From positions 2,728,001 to 2,792,000 of the forward strand of contig CBDAQU010000002.1 in the NCBI GenBank assembly GCA_965199235.1: 64,000 bases of DNA, in the 5' to 3' direction. Below, one piece after another: positions 45,529-52,715 of the stretch (position 1 is its first letter; each line of letters opens with the position of its first letter). Made by a program: the position numbers and the translations under genes. Source of the stretch: BOG-908 sp965199235 (lineage in GTDB: Bacteria; Pseudomonadota; Alphaproteobacteria; Acetobacterales; Acetobacteraceae). Below the pieces are notes generated by a model. The model was not told where the DNA came from and did no database searches. It was given only the letters and a program-made list of their open reading frames with translations.

Positions 45529-46368
45529 TCAATCCCTGAGCAGATCGTTAATCGCGGTCTTGGCCCTGGTCTGCGCGTCCACCCGCTTGACGATCACCGC
45601 GCAGGCGAGGCTGGGGCCCGGCGTGCCGTCCGGCAGGGGGCGGCCGGGCCAGGTGCCAGGCACCACCACCGAGTAGGCCGGCACGCGGCCATAGGTGACG
45701 GCACCGGTCGCGCGATCGACGATTCGGGTGGAGGCGCCGAGGAACACGCCCATCGCGATGACGCTGCCGCGCTCCACGATCACGCCCTCGGCCACCTCCG
45801 ACCGGGCGCCGACGAAGCAATCGTCCTCGATGATCACCGGGGCGGCCTGCAGCGGCTCCAGCACGCCGCCGAGGCCCACGCCGCCGCTGATGTGGCAGCG
45901 CGCGCCCACCTGCGCGCAACTGCCCACGGTGGACCAGGTGTCGATCATGGTGCCGCTCCCGACATGGGCGCCCACGTTGACGAAGCACGGCATCAGCACG
46001 CAGCCCGGCGCGACGTAGGCCGAATGGCGCACCACCGCGCCTGGCACGGCGCGGAAGCCGGCCTGCGTGAAGCGCGCCGCGTCCCACCCCTCGGTTTTCA
46101 GGCGCACCTTGTCGAACACCTGCGCCCCGGCCGCGCCCGGCATCGGCACGCTGTCGTTGAGGCGGAACGAGAGCAGCACGGCCTGCTTCAGCCAGGCGTT
46201 GGTGAGCCACCCGCCGGGCCCCGGTTCGGCAACCCGCATCCGCCCGGAATCGAGCGCGGCCAGCGCCTGCTCCACCGGCGCCCGCTCGGCGGCGGGGCTG
46301 GCAGGAGACAGGGTATCGCGCCGGTGCCACAGGGCTTCGATGGCGCGGGTTAGCTCGGCGTCTGTCAT
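45529..46368 (-). CDS. dapD: Tetrahydropicolinate N-succinyltransferase
   Basis: Acyl-CoA step of the succinylase lysine/meso-diaminopimelate pathway. About 279 residues with a helical N-terminus (MTDAELTRAIEALWHRRD), then a left-handed beta helix of hexapeptide repeats (VLMPCFVNVGAHVGSGTMID, CHISGGVGLGGVLEPLQAAP). ATG 46368 gives the usual length; ATG 46401 is an alternative and neither has a strong ribosome site. Divergent from the antidote-like gene at 46487. Confidence 0.95.
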   Translation of the reverse strand: MTDAELTRAIEALWHRRDTLSPASPAAERAPVEQALAALDSGRMRVAEPGPGGWLTNAWLKQAVLLSFRLNDSVPMPGAAGAQVFDKVRLKTEGWDAARFTQAGFRAVPGAVVRHSAYVAPGCVLMPCFVNVGAHVGSGTMIDTWSTVGSCAQVGARCHISGGVGLGGVLEPLQAAPVIIEDDCFVGARSEVAEGVIVERGSVIAMGVFLGASTRIVDRATGAVTYGRVPAYSVVVPGTWPGRPLPDGTPGPSLACAVIVKRVDAQTRAKTAINDLLRD

Positions 46369-46486
46369 GCGTGTGGACTCGTCGATGGTGGGCCGGTTCA
46401 TGGCTGCGCGTGGGGCGGCGCACAAGTCGGGAAGGGGGCTGAAACATAGTGCCGTATGTGTTACTATGTCGCGAAAGGAGCTTTTA

Positions 46487-46843
46487 GTGGTCCTCACCCG
46501 CGATGCCGTGGACTACAATCGGGCATGTGCGGCCCGCGATCCGTCGTTCCCCGAAAGCCTGCTGAGGCAGGGCATCGACGCGCTGCTTGCGGGTGACGTG
46601 GACGCGGGCCTGGGGATCGTGCGCGCCTACATCAATGCGACGGTTGGTTTCGAGCCGCTTGCCCGCGCTACCGGCCTGCCGCCCAAAAGCTTGCAACGCA
46701 TGTTCAGCGCCACGGGCAATCCGCAGGCGCGCAATCTGTTCCATGTTCTGCGCTATCTGCAACGGCAGGCGGGGATCGTGCTTCGGGTGAGCAGGCTAAT
46801 GGCGCCGGATGGCAACTCGCCCGGCACCGGTCCGCGGCAATGA
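46487..46843 (+). CDS. Orphan HigA-like addiction-module antidote / DNA-binding protein
   Basis: 118 residues. The helix-turn-helix region reads GFEPLARATGLPPKSLQRMF with NPQARNLFHVLRYLQRQAGI, matching the probable addiction-module antidote family, whose usual toxin is a RelE/HigB-type mRNA interferase directly upstream. No toxin gene is present: dapD lies upstream on the other strand. GTG 46487 has AAAGGAG six bases upstream, so an ATG at 46465 is rejected. It could be a solitary regulator or a relic. Confidence 0.7.
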   Translation: MVLTRDAVDYNRACAARDPSFPESLLRQGIDALLAGDVDAGLGIVRAYINATVGFEPLARATGLPPKSLQRMFSATGNPQARNLFHVLRYLQRQAGIVLRVSRLMAPDGNSPGTGPRQ

Positions 46844-47007
46844 TCTGGCCGCAAGAAGCGGTTTCACAGGGCGCAGTCCGCCAATCCGTTGAGCGGGACC
46901 GTGATCAAAGCATGAGCGTCGTGGGCGACAAGAGGCGGACTAGCGCCCGCCCTAACGCCTATTGATCTATCGTTGCGTGATGCCCGGGGCAATTGCAGGG
47001 TGAGTCC

Positions 47008-47394
47008 ATGGCATACGTCGCTAGCAGCCCGGAAACATACGAGAACACATCCGTCGGCAGCGGCGAGTGCGTGGCACTCGTGCAGGTAGCCAGTGGGGCA
47101 CCGACCACGCCGACCTGGTTCAGGGGCAAGCTTGTAAAGGGCGACACGACATTGGCGAGGGGAACAGCCATCGCCGTCTTCGACGCGGACGGCACGTATG
47201 GCAACCACACCGATGGCAGCAGCCACGCCGCAATCTACCTAGGCCAGGACAGCACAGGTCTACAGGTCCTCGATCAGTGGAACGAGTGGAAGCACCATGT
47301 GAAGACACCCCACATGGCGTCCCAGCGGACAATCAACTTTCGCGGCTACGGCCGTAAGGTGAACGACGGAAACCAATTCCATGTTATCCAGTAA
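47008..47394 (+). CDS. BPSL0067-family protein, putative NlpC/P60-like amidase
   Basis: 128 residues. Cys-His layout of a papain-fold amidase: a Cys in GSGECVALVQVASGAP (about residue 25), a His in SSHAAIYLGQDSTG (about residue 74), and VLDQWNEW after it. This follows the BPSL0067 family, which resembles the small peptidoglycan amidase effectors of type VI secretion systems. There is no signal peptide, as for T6SS effectors. The next gene overlaps its 3' end by 14 bases and encodes a secreted cysteine-rich protein, the usual form of an immunity partner. No secretion genes are nearby. Confidence 0.72.
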   Translation: MAYVASSPETYENTSVGSGECVALVQVASGAPTTPTWFRGKLVKGDTTLARGTAIAVFDADGTYGNHTDGSSHAAIYLGQDSTGLQVLDQWNEWKHHVKTPHMASQRTINFRGYGRKVNDGNQFHVIQ

Positions 47395-47728
47395 ATACAT
47401 ATCCATCCTTTTTGCGCTGTTCACGGGCAGCGCGACCGCTTCAGTACACGTGAACTGCCCGATGAAGCTAATGACAGCCGAGGGCACCGTGCACGCATTG
47501 TCCGATGCTCGCGTTTTCCAGGGGCCAGTGTCGAAGAAGGTGGAGATTGTGCCCGTTCACGGGAATTTCGATGTGGGACAGATTCAGGGCACGGGTGGCA
47601 GCGACCCGTTCAATCTTGTTTGCACTTACGAGGGCACCAAGGAGACGCAGACGCTCGAAGTGCCCCGGACAGCGACGACGTGCGACGTGGCCGATGCGGG
47701 TGCCGGGACGGTGGCGGGCTGTCGTTGA
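47381..47728 (+). CDS. Putative periplasmic immunity protein (small, cysteine-containing)
   Basis: 115 residues: signal peptide (YISILFALFTGSATA), then a small beta-rich domain with four cysteines after the signal (VNCPM, LVCTY, TTCDV, AGCR), able to form two disulfides. It resembles STY0301-type proteins found beside amidase effectors. ATG 47381 lies inside the end of the upstream gene, implying coupled expression. Role as inhibitor of the BPSL0067-like amidase is inferred from position and topology. Confidence 0.6.
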   Translation: MLSSKYISILFALFTGSATASVHVNCPMKLMTAEGTVHALSDARVFQGPVSKKVEIVPVHGNFDVGQIQGTGGSDPFNLVCTYEGTKETQTLEVPRTATTCDVADAGAGTVAGCR

Positions 47729-47780
47729 CGGATGTCGTCAATCTGAAACTTCCCCTTTTTCCTACGGGATCTTTCGCCAA

Positions 47781-48272
47781 ATGCTGAGAGGTACGATCGT
47801 GCTTGCCGCTATGGCCGCAATCTGGTGCGAGCTCGGCTTGCTGCTGACGCAGGCGCCTTTCGCTTGGTTCGCCGGGCCCCTGATCGTCTCGCTGGCCGTC
47901 GTTTTGGCAGCGCGCGCCGCCTTTCGTAGCGTGCCGCCGCGCTCGGACGCCGAGGAAAGGCGTGTCGGTCGGATCATGCGGGATTGCATTGTCATCGAGG
48001 CGATCGGGATAACCGTTACGGCATCCATCTTGGCCACCACCGGCCGAAACTTCTTCATTCCAGACGCAATCGCAATTGTTGTTGGGCTGCATTTCTTACC
48101 GATGGCGTGGCGCCTGCCCTTGCAACTCTACTACGCCACCGCGGCCGCAATGCTTCTTGCCGGCTTGCTGGACATGCTCGAACCAGCCGTTTTCGGTATT
48201 CGCGTCCTTTGTGTGACGTGCGGGATGGTTCTGTGGGCCACGTGTTGCGTCCGGGTCGCTACCCGGACGTGA
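47781..48272 (+). CDS. Small integral membrane protein of unknown function
   Basis: 163 residues with about five hydrophobic segments: LRGTIVLAAMAAIWCELGLL, AGPLIVSLAVVLAARAAF, CIVIEAIGITVTASILA, AIAIVVGLHFLPMAW and YYATAAAMLLAGLLDML, plus a last one after IRVLCVTCGMVLW. A charged loop (PPRSDAEERRVGR) follows helix 2. I do not recognise the family. The ATG at 47781 lacks a clear ribosome site; the frame is open upstream, but that part overlaps the immunity gene. It forms the end of the accessory patch between dapD and argB. Confidence 0.6.
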   Translation: MLRGTIVLAAMAAIWCELGLLLTQAPFAWFAGPLIVSLAVVLAARAAFRSVPPRSDAEERRVGRIMRDCIVIEAIGITVTASILATTGRNFFIPDAIAIVVGLHFLPMAWRLPLQLYYATAAAMLLAGLLDMLEPAVFGIRVLCVTCGMVLWATCCVRVATRT

Positions 48273-48304
48273 TCGTGGACTACTTCGCTTCGCGCAATGC
48301 AGGA

Positions 48305-49207
48305 TTACCGGTGTATCAACGTCCCAGGTCCAGCCTCGGTAAATAATTCAAGAAGCACCGCGTGCGGCACGCGTCCGTCCAGGATGACGCAGCCTTTCGC
48401 GCCCAGGCCGAGCGCTTCGAAACAATTTTCCACCTTGGGAATCATCCCGCCCGCTATCGTGCCATCCGCTATCCGCGCGCGCGCCTCAGCAATCGACAAA
48501 TCCGCGATAAGGTTGCCATCCTTGTCGAGCACCCCAGGAACGTTGGTGAGCATCAGCAGCCGTGTCGCGTGCAGGGCGCCGGCGATGGCGCCGGCTGCGT
48601 CGTCGGCGTTGATGTTGTAAGTGGTGCCGTCGCTGCCGACGCCCACGGGGGCGACGACGGGGATGAGGCCGGAGCCGGTGAGTGCGTGGATGACGCGCAC
48701 GTCCACGTGTTCGGGTTCGCCCACGAAACCGAGGTCGAGCACGTGTTCGATGTGGCTGTCCGGGTCGATCACCGTGCGCGTCAGTTTTCGCGCGCGGATC
48801 AGGCCGCCGTCTTTTCCAGAGATGCCGACAGCCAGCGCGCCTGCGCGGTTGATCAGCTCGGTCACGTGTTTGTTGACGGTACCGGCGAGCACCATCTCCA
48901 CCACCTCGACCATCGCGGCATCGGTCACGCGCAGCCCGTCGATGAATTCGCTCTTGATGGCCAGGCGCTTGAGCATGTCGTTGATCTGCGGTCCGCCGCC
49001 ATGCACCACCACCGGATTCATGCCCACCTGCTTGAGCAGCGCGATGTCGCGCCCGAACTCGGTGGCGAGGTCCGGGTCGCCCATCGCGTGGCCGCCGTAT
49101 TTCACCACGATGGTGGCACCGGCGTAGCGGCGCAGGAACGGCAGCGCCTGGGACAGGATGGCAGCCTGCTCGGTGGCACGGCGGAACGCTTCGGGCGAGG
49201 TGGTCAT
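48305..49207 (-). CDS. argB: Acetylglutamate kinase
   Basis: Second step of arginine synthesis. 300 residues: TIVVKYGGHAMGD (phosphate-binding lysine and Gly-Gly), NPVVVHGGGPQINDML (substrate loop), YNINADDAAGAIAGAL and LTNVPGVLDKDGNLI. An N-terminal helix (SPEAFRRATEQAAILSQALP) is of the type that makes arginine-sensitive hexamers, so feedback inhibition by arginine is expected. It ends 32 bases from the membrane-protein gene. Confidence 0.96.
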   Translation of the reverse strand: MTTSPEAFRRATEQAAILSQALPFLRRYAGATIVVKYGGHAMGDPDLATEFGRDIALLKQVGMNPVVVHGGGPQINDMLKRLAIKSEFIDGLRVTDAAMVEVVEMVLAGTVNKHVTELINRAGALAVGISGKDGGLIRARKLTRTVIDPDSHIEHVLDLGFVGEPEHVDVRVIHALTGSGLIPVVAPVGVGSDGTTYNINADDAAGAIAGALHATRLLMLTNVPGVLDKDGNLIADLSIAEARARIADGTIAGGMIPKVENCFEALGLGAKGCVILDGRVPHAVLLELFTEAGPGTLIHR

Positions 49208-49234
49208 GTCAGGCGGCCTTGCGGTTCTCCAATG

Positions 49235-50023
49235 CTAGAGCTTTACCAGCATGGCCTGCGAGCTTGGCAACTCGATCGCGCGCTCGGGCCGACCGGCGAG
49301 GAACTCGTCGAACGCGTCGCGCACGCCGTCGAGGTAGGAGTAGTCGTGCGTCAGGATGACGCCGCCCGGCATCATCCGTTCGTAAAAGAATTCAAGGCAG
49401 CCGAGCGTGCTGGATTTGAGGTCCACGTCCAGGTGCACGAACGAGAATCGCTTGCCGGACACGGGCTGCGCCGTGCTCGGGAACAATCCGGCGTAGAAGC
49501 TGACGTGATCGCGATCGGCCAGGTAGGCCTGCACCGAGGCCAGCGAGGCGGCATAGTGGCCTTCCCGCATGCGAGCGTGCTCGTCGGCATCCGGCGCGGG
49601 CAGACCGGCGAACGTATCGAACAGATGCAGCGTCGCGCCGTCGCTGGCCAGGCTGATGATCCGTGCCGAGCACCCCTGGTAGACGCCCACCTCGGCCATC
49701 TCGCCCCCCAGCGCCGCCTGGGCGCGGGCGACCGAGTAGAGCATGAACGCCTCGTTGCCGCTGAGCAGCGACTCCCTGCCGCTGCGGGCGGTCTTGATCG
49801 TCGCCAGCACGTCCGGCTGCTTGTGCCCGGCCAGGAAGGCGAGTTCGAGCCGCGCGAGCAGCCCGATCGACAGCGAGCGTATGGTGCGGCTGCCGGCGAT
49901 CAGGCGGTGCAGGCGGGCGCTGTCGAAACGGCTGCCGCGCCGCCTCGAGGGCAGAGGCAGGCCCGGGCGGGCGGCGATGGTATCGGAGATGGGGATAATC
50001 CTTAGGGCGGAGAACCGGCGCAA
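49235..50023 (-). CDS. TylF/macrocin-type O-methyltransferase
   Basis: 262 residues. SAM site in GGEMAEVGVYQGCSARIISL, then LHLFDTFAGLPAPDADEHAR and FSFVHLDVDLKSSTLGCLEF, the acidic metal-binding signature of TylF-family sugar O-methyltransferases. The first 50 residues are basic and unmatched. The start is TTG 50023, the only upstream start in frame, with poor ribosome-site match. It lies 27 bases upstream of argB, same strand. Likely acceptor is a surface-glycan sugar (inference). Confidence 0.8.
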   Translation of the reverse strand: MRRFSALRIIPISDTIAARPGLPLPSRRRGSRFDSARLHRLIAGSRTIRSLSIGLLARLELAFLAGHKQPDVLATIKTARSGRESLLSGNEAFMLYSVARAQAALGGEMAEVGVYQGCSARIISLASDGATLHLFDTFAGLPAPDADEHARMREGHYAASLASVQAYLADRDHVSFYAGLFPSTAQPVSGKRFSFVHLDVDLKSSTLGCLEFFYERMMPGGVILTHDYSYLDGVRDAFDEFLAGRPERAIELPSSQAMLVKL

Positions 50024-50092
50024 TCTTTGATCACGCAGTACGTGAGTACACTAGGCCCGGGCGCGCCGCCAGCCAAGCCGTCGCGGACGGTA

Positions 50093-51088
50093 TCAGGCGA
50101 GAAAACCGACGATCCGTTCAGCGTCCTTGACGATCGGCTCGGCCAGTGCGTCGGCCGTGCCGGCGCCCTGCCGCAGCACCCGCTCCAATTCGGCAGTGTC
50201 GGCCAGAAACCGAGTCGCCTCGGCGGCAATCGGCGCCAGGTGGGCCACCAGGCGTTCGGCCAGCGCCTCCTTGAACGAACCAAAGCCATGCCCGCCATGC
50301 TCAGCCAGCACGGCCGGCACGTCGGTGTCGGTGATTGCGGCGTAGATGGCGACCAGGTTGCGTGCTTCCGGGCGGTCGGCCAGGCCCGCGGCGTCTTCGG
50401 GCAGAGGCGCCGGGTCGGTCCTGGCGCGGCGGATCTTGAGCGCGATCGCGTCGGCGTCGTCGGTCAGGTTGATGCGGCTCTGGTCGGACGGATCGGATTT
50501 TGACATCTTCTTCGTGCCGTCGCGCAGGCTCATCACCCGAGCCGCCTCGGCCAGGATCAGCGGCTCGACGCGGGGGAAGAATTCCACGCCGTAATCGTGG
50601 TTGAATTTTTCGGCGATGTCGTTGGCCAGTTCCACATGCTGGCGCTGGTCGTCGCCCACCGGCACGCGGGTGGCGTGGTAGGCGTGGATGTCGGCCGCCA
50701 TCAGGTTCGGATAGACGTAGAGGCCGGCCGAGGCGGCTTCGCGGTCGCGGCCCGCCTTGTCCTTGAACTGGGTCATCCGGTTGAGCCAGCCGACGCGGGC
50801 GACGCAGTTGAAGATCCAGGCCAGGCGCGCGTGGGCGCTGACGGCCGATTGCACGAACAGCACGCTGCGCTGCGGGTCGATGCCGCAGGCGAGCAGGGTG
50901 GCCGCCATCTCCAGCGTGTTGGCCCGCAGCCGGGCGGGGTCCTGGAAGTCGGTGATGGCGTGCAGGTTGACCACGCAGAACAGGCAGTCGTGGCTGTCCT
51001 GCAGGGCGACCCAGTTGCGGATGGCGCCCAGGTAGTTGCCGAGGGTTGGGATGCCGGAGGGTTGGATGCCGGAGAGGACGCGGTGCAT
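50093..51088 (-). CDS. trpS: Tryptophanyl-tRNA synthetase
   Basis: Class I synthetase, 331 residues. The ATP-binding HIGH-like site is in LSGIQPSGIPTLGNYLGAI, the signature loop is TKKMSKSDPSDQSRI, and LMAADIHAYHATRVPVGDDQ lies between. ATG 51088 starts the family N-terminus. It is divergent from the cox11 gene across 195 bases. Confidence 0.97.
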   Translation of the reverse strand: MHRVLSGIQPSGIPTLGNYLGAIRNWVALQDSHDCLFCVVNLHAITDFQDPARLRANTLEMAATLLACGIDPQRSVLFVQSAVSAHARLAWIFNCVARVGWLNRMTQFKDKAGRDREAASAGLYVYPNLMAADIHAYHATRVPVGDDQRQHVELANDIAEKFNHDYGVEFFPRVEPLILAEAARVMSLRDGTKKMSKSDPSDQSRINLTDDADAIALKIRRARTDPAPLPEDAAGLADRPEARNLVAIYAAITDTDVPAVLAEHGGHGFGSFKEALAERLVAHLAPIAAEATRFLADTAELERVLRQGAGTADALAEPIVKDAERIVGFLA

Positions 51089-51283
51089 TGGGCTCCGTTA
51101 AGGCCAGGGGCTCTGCCCCTTGCCATCGGTCCTCGGACCGATGGCGGACTGATGGCAGCCCGCGAAGGACAAGTCCTTAAAACCTGCTTGAAAGAATGGT
51201 GTCCAGAGGCCGACTGGCCTTTGGTGGGGTTTGGGGCAAAGCCCTAATCTTGCCTTGACGCCCACGGCCTCCTTATTCAGCAC
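51089..51283. repeat. Divergent trpS/cox11 spacer with hairpins and two-hairpin repeat copy 2
   Basis: Holds an 11-bp perfect inverted repeat (GCCATCGGTCC 51122-51132 with GGACCGATGGC 51135-51145), then AAGGAC-AA-GTCCTT. From 51200 there is AGGCC-GACT-GGCCT, a GGTGGGGT spacer, GGGC-AAA-GCCC and CTTGCC, matching the element at 9696-9747. Promoters for both genes must lie here, but none is convincing. Confidence 0.6.
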
Positions 51284-51877
51284 ATGAAGTCCCTCCGCGC
51301 CACCGTCCTCGGCTGCCTCGCCGTGCTCGCCGTCATGATCGGCGTCACCTCCTACTCCGTCACCCTCTATCGCCTGTTCTGCCAGGCGACCGGCGCGGGC
51401 GGCACCACCCAGCGCGTCGCCGCCAACGCAAGCACCCGGACCGGCCGGGTCGTCACCGTGTTCTTCGACACCTCCGTCTCCTCCAGCCTGCCCTGGCAGT
51501 TCGAACCCTCGCAGCGCAGCGTGCGCGTGCATCTGGGCCAGGACGCGATGGCCTTCTTCGACGCCACCAACGACAGCGACCACGACATCGTGGGCCATGC
51601 CGCCTTCAACGTGACGCCGGAGAAGGTGGGCGCCTACTTCAAGAAGATACAGTGCTTCTGCTTCAGCGAGGAACGGCTGCGCGCGGGCGAGCATGCGCAC
51701 ATGCCGGTGACATTCTTCGTCGATCCCGCCATGGCGGCCGATCCGAACACCGCCGACGTTCACGAGATCACGCTCAGCTACACCTTCTTCCGGTCCAAGC
51801 GCCCGGAAGACGCGGTCAACCTGTCGCGCTTCGCCAAGGCCTCTCCCGCCGCGCCGGACGCGGCGCCGCGCTACTGA
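51284..51877 (+). CDS. ctaG: Cytochrome c oxidase assembly protein CtaG/Cox11
   Basis: Delivers copper to the CuB site of oxidase subunit I. 197 residues: one N-terminal membrane helix (VLGCLAVLAVMIGVTSYSVT), the conserved LYRLFCQATGAGGTTQR, and the copper-binding CFCF in FKKIQCFCFSEERL followed by HMPVTFFVDPAM. It is separated from any cox structural genes. Its stop overlaps the CTG start of the next gene. Confidence 0.93.
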   Translation: MKSLRATVLGCLAVLAVMIGVTSYSVTLYRLFCQATGAGGTTQRVAANASTRTGRVVTVFFDTSVSSSLPWQFEPSQRSVRVHLGQDAMAFFDATNDSDHDIVGHAAFNVTPEKVGAYFKKIQCFCFSEERLRAGEHAHMPVTFFVDPAMAADPNTADVHEITLSYTFFRSKRPEDAVNLSRFAKASPAAPDAAPRY

Positions 51878-52335
51878 CGCGCATCTACGTCGACGCGGAT
51901 GCCTGCCCGGTGCGCGAGGAAATCTATCGCGTCGCCGGGCGGCTGGCCGTCGACGTGGTCGTCGTCTCGAACGGTTCGCGGCCGATCCGGCCACCTGGCC
52001 TGCCTTTCGTGAGCATGGTGACGGTGGAGCAGGGGCCGGACGTGGCCGACGACTGGATCGCCGAGCGCATCGGCGCGGGCGACGTCTGCGTGACCTCCGA
52101 CATCCCCCTGGCCTCGCGTTGCCTGGCCGCCGGCGCGCGCGCGGTCTCGTCCAGCGGCCGGGTGTGGACCGCGGACAACATCGGCAACGCGCTGGCCGGC
52201 CGCGCGGTCTCGAGCCACCTGCGCGAGCTCGGCATGCAGACCGGCGGCCCGCCGCCGCTGTCCAAAGCCGACCGCTCCAAGTTCCTCAGCGTGCTCGACA
52301 CGGTGGTGCAGGCGGCCAAACGGACACCTGCTTGA
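51874..52335 (+). CDS. UPF0178 (YaiI/YqxD, DUF188) family protein
   Basis: 153 residues: TRIYVDADACPVREEIYRVA, VTVEQGPDVADDWIAERIGA, DVCVTSDIPLASRCLAAGAR and SKADRSKFLSVLDTVV, all family hallmarks; the aspartates form a PIN-like putative nuclease site, but the function is unknown. No ATG, GTG or TTG is available at the N-terminus; CTG 51874 overlaps the cox11 stop as CTGA and is the best start. Confidence 0.87.
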   Translation: MTRIYVDADACPVREEIYRVAGRLAVDVVVVSNGSRPIRPPGLPFVSMVTVEQGPDVADDWIAERIGAGDVCVTSDIPLASRCLAAGARAVSSSGRVWTADNIGNALAGRAVSSHLRELGMQTGGPPPLSKADRSKFLSVLDTVVQAAKRTPA

Positions 52336-52388
52336 CAGGCCGTGGCCTGGGCTGGGTATCCAGCCCGCGGAGACTGGATATCCTGTAA

Positions 52389-52661
52389 AGGAGCCGGAGT
52401 TGCCGTAACTATGCCCTGATCGAACCCCAGGCGCGCGAGCGGTTGACGAGCCTACTGAGCGCCTCGGGCTTCCTGTTCGCCGGGATCGGAGAGCGCGAGT
52501 ATGAGATAGCCGCGGCCGCCTACGCGATGTATGGAATGGGCCGCCACCGGGCGGGCCTGAACATGGGCGATTGCTTCACCTATGCCTTCACCAAAGCCGA
52601 CGATGCACGGCTGCTGTTCAAAGGTGATGATTTCTCCCGCACAGACCTCGTGCCGGCCTGA
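52389..52661 (+). pseudogene. VapC-type PIN-domain toxin, C-terminal remnant
   Basis: About 90 codons read RERLTSLLSASGFLFAGIGE, YAMYGMGRHRAGLNMGDCFT and ARLLFKGDDFSRTDL. GRH-x-AGLN-x-GDCF-x-YA and LLFKGDDF are the C-terminal catalytic half of VapC RNases. The N-terminal half with the first Asp and the Glu is missing and a TAA stands just upstream (52386), so toxin activity is not expected; a TTG at 52443 could start a 72-residue stub. No VapB is seen. It lies where the ChvI regulator gene would be expected ahead of chvG. Confidence 0.72.
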
Positions 52662-52715
52662 GCCTTCATCCTGAAGGACACGGCTTTCCGCCCCGCCCGC
52701 CACCGCGCCCGCTGG

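Noticed and set aside
46993..48272. A complete type VI secretion locus
   Set aside because: Only an amidase-like gene and a possible immunity gene are present; no Tss, Hcp or VgrG genes are in the window.
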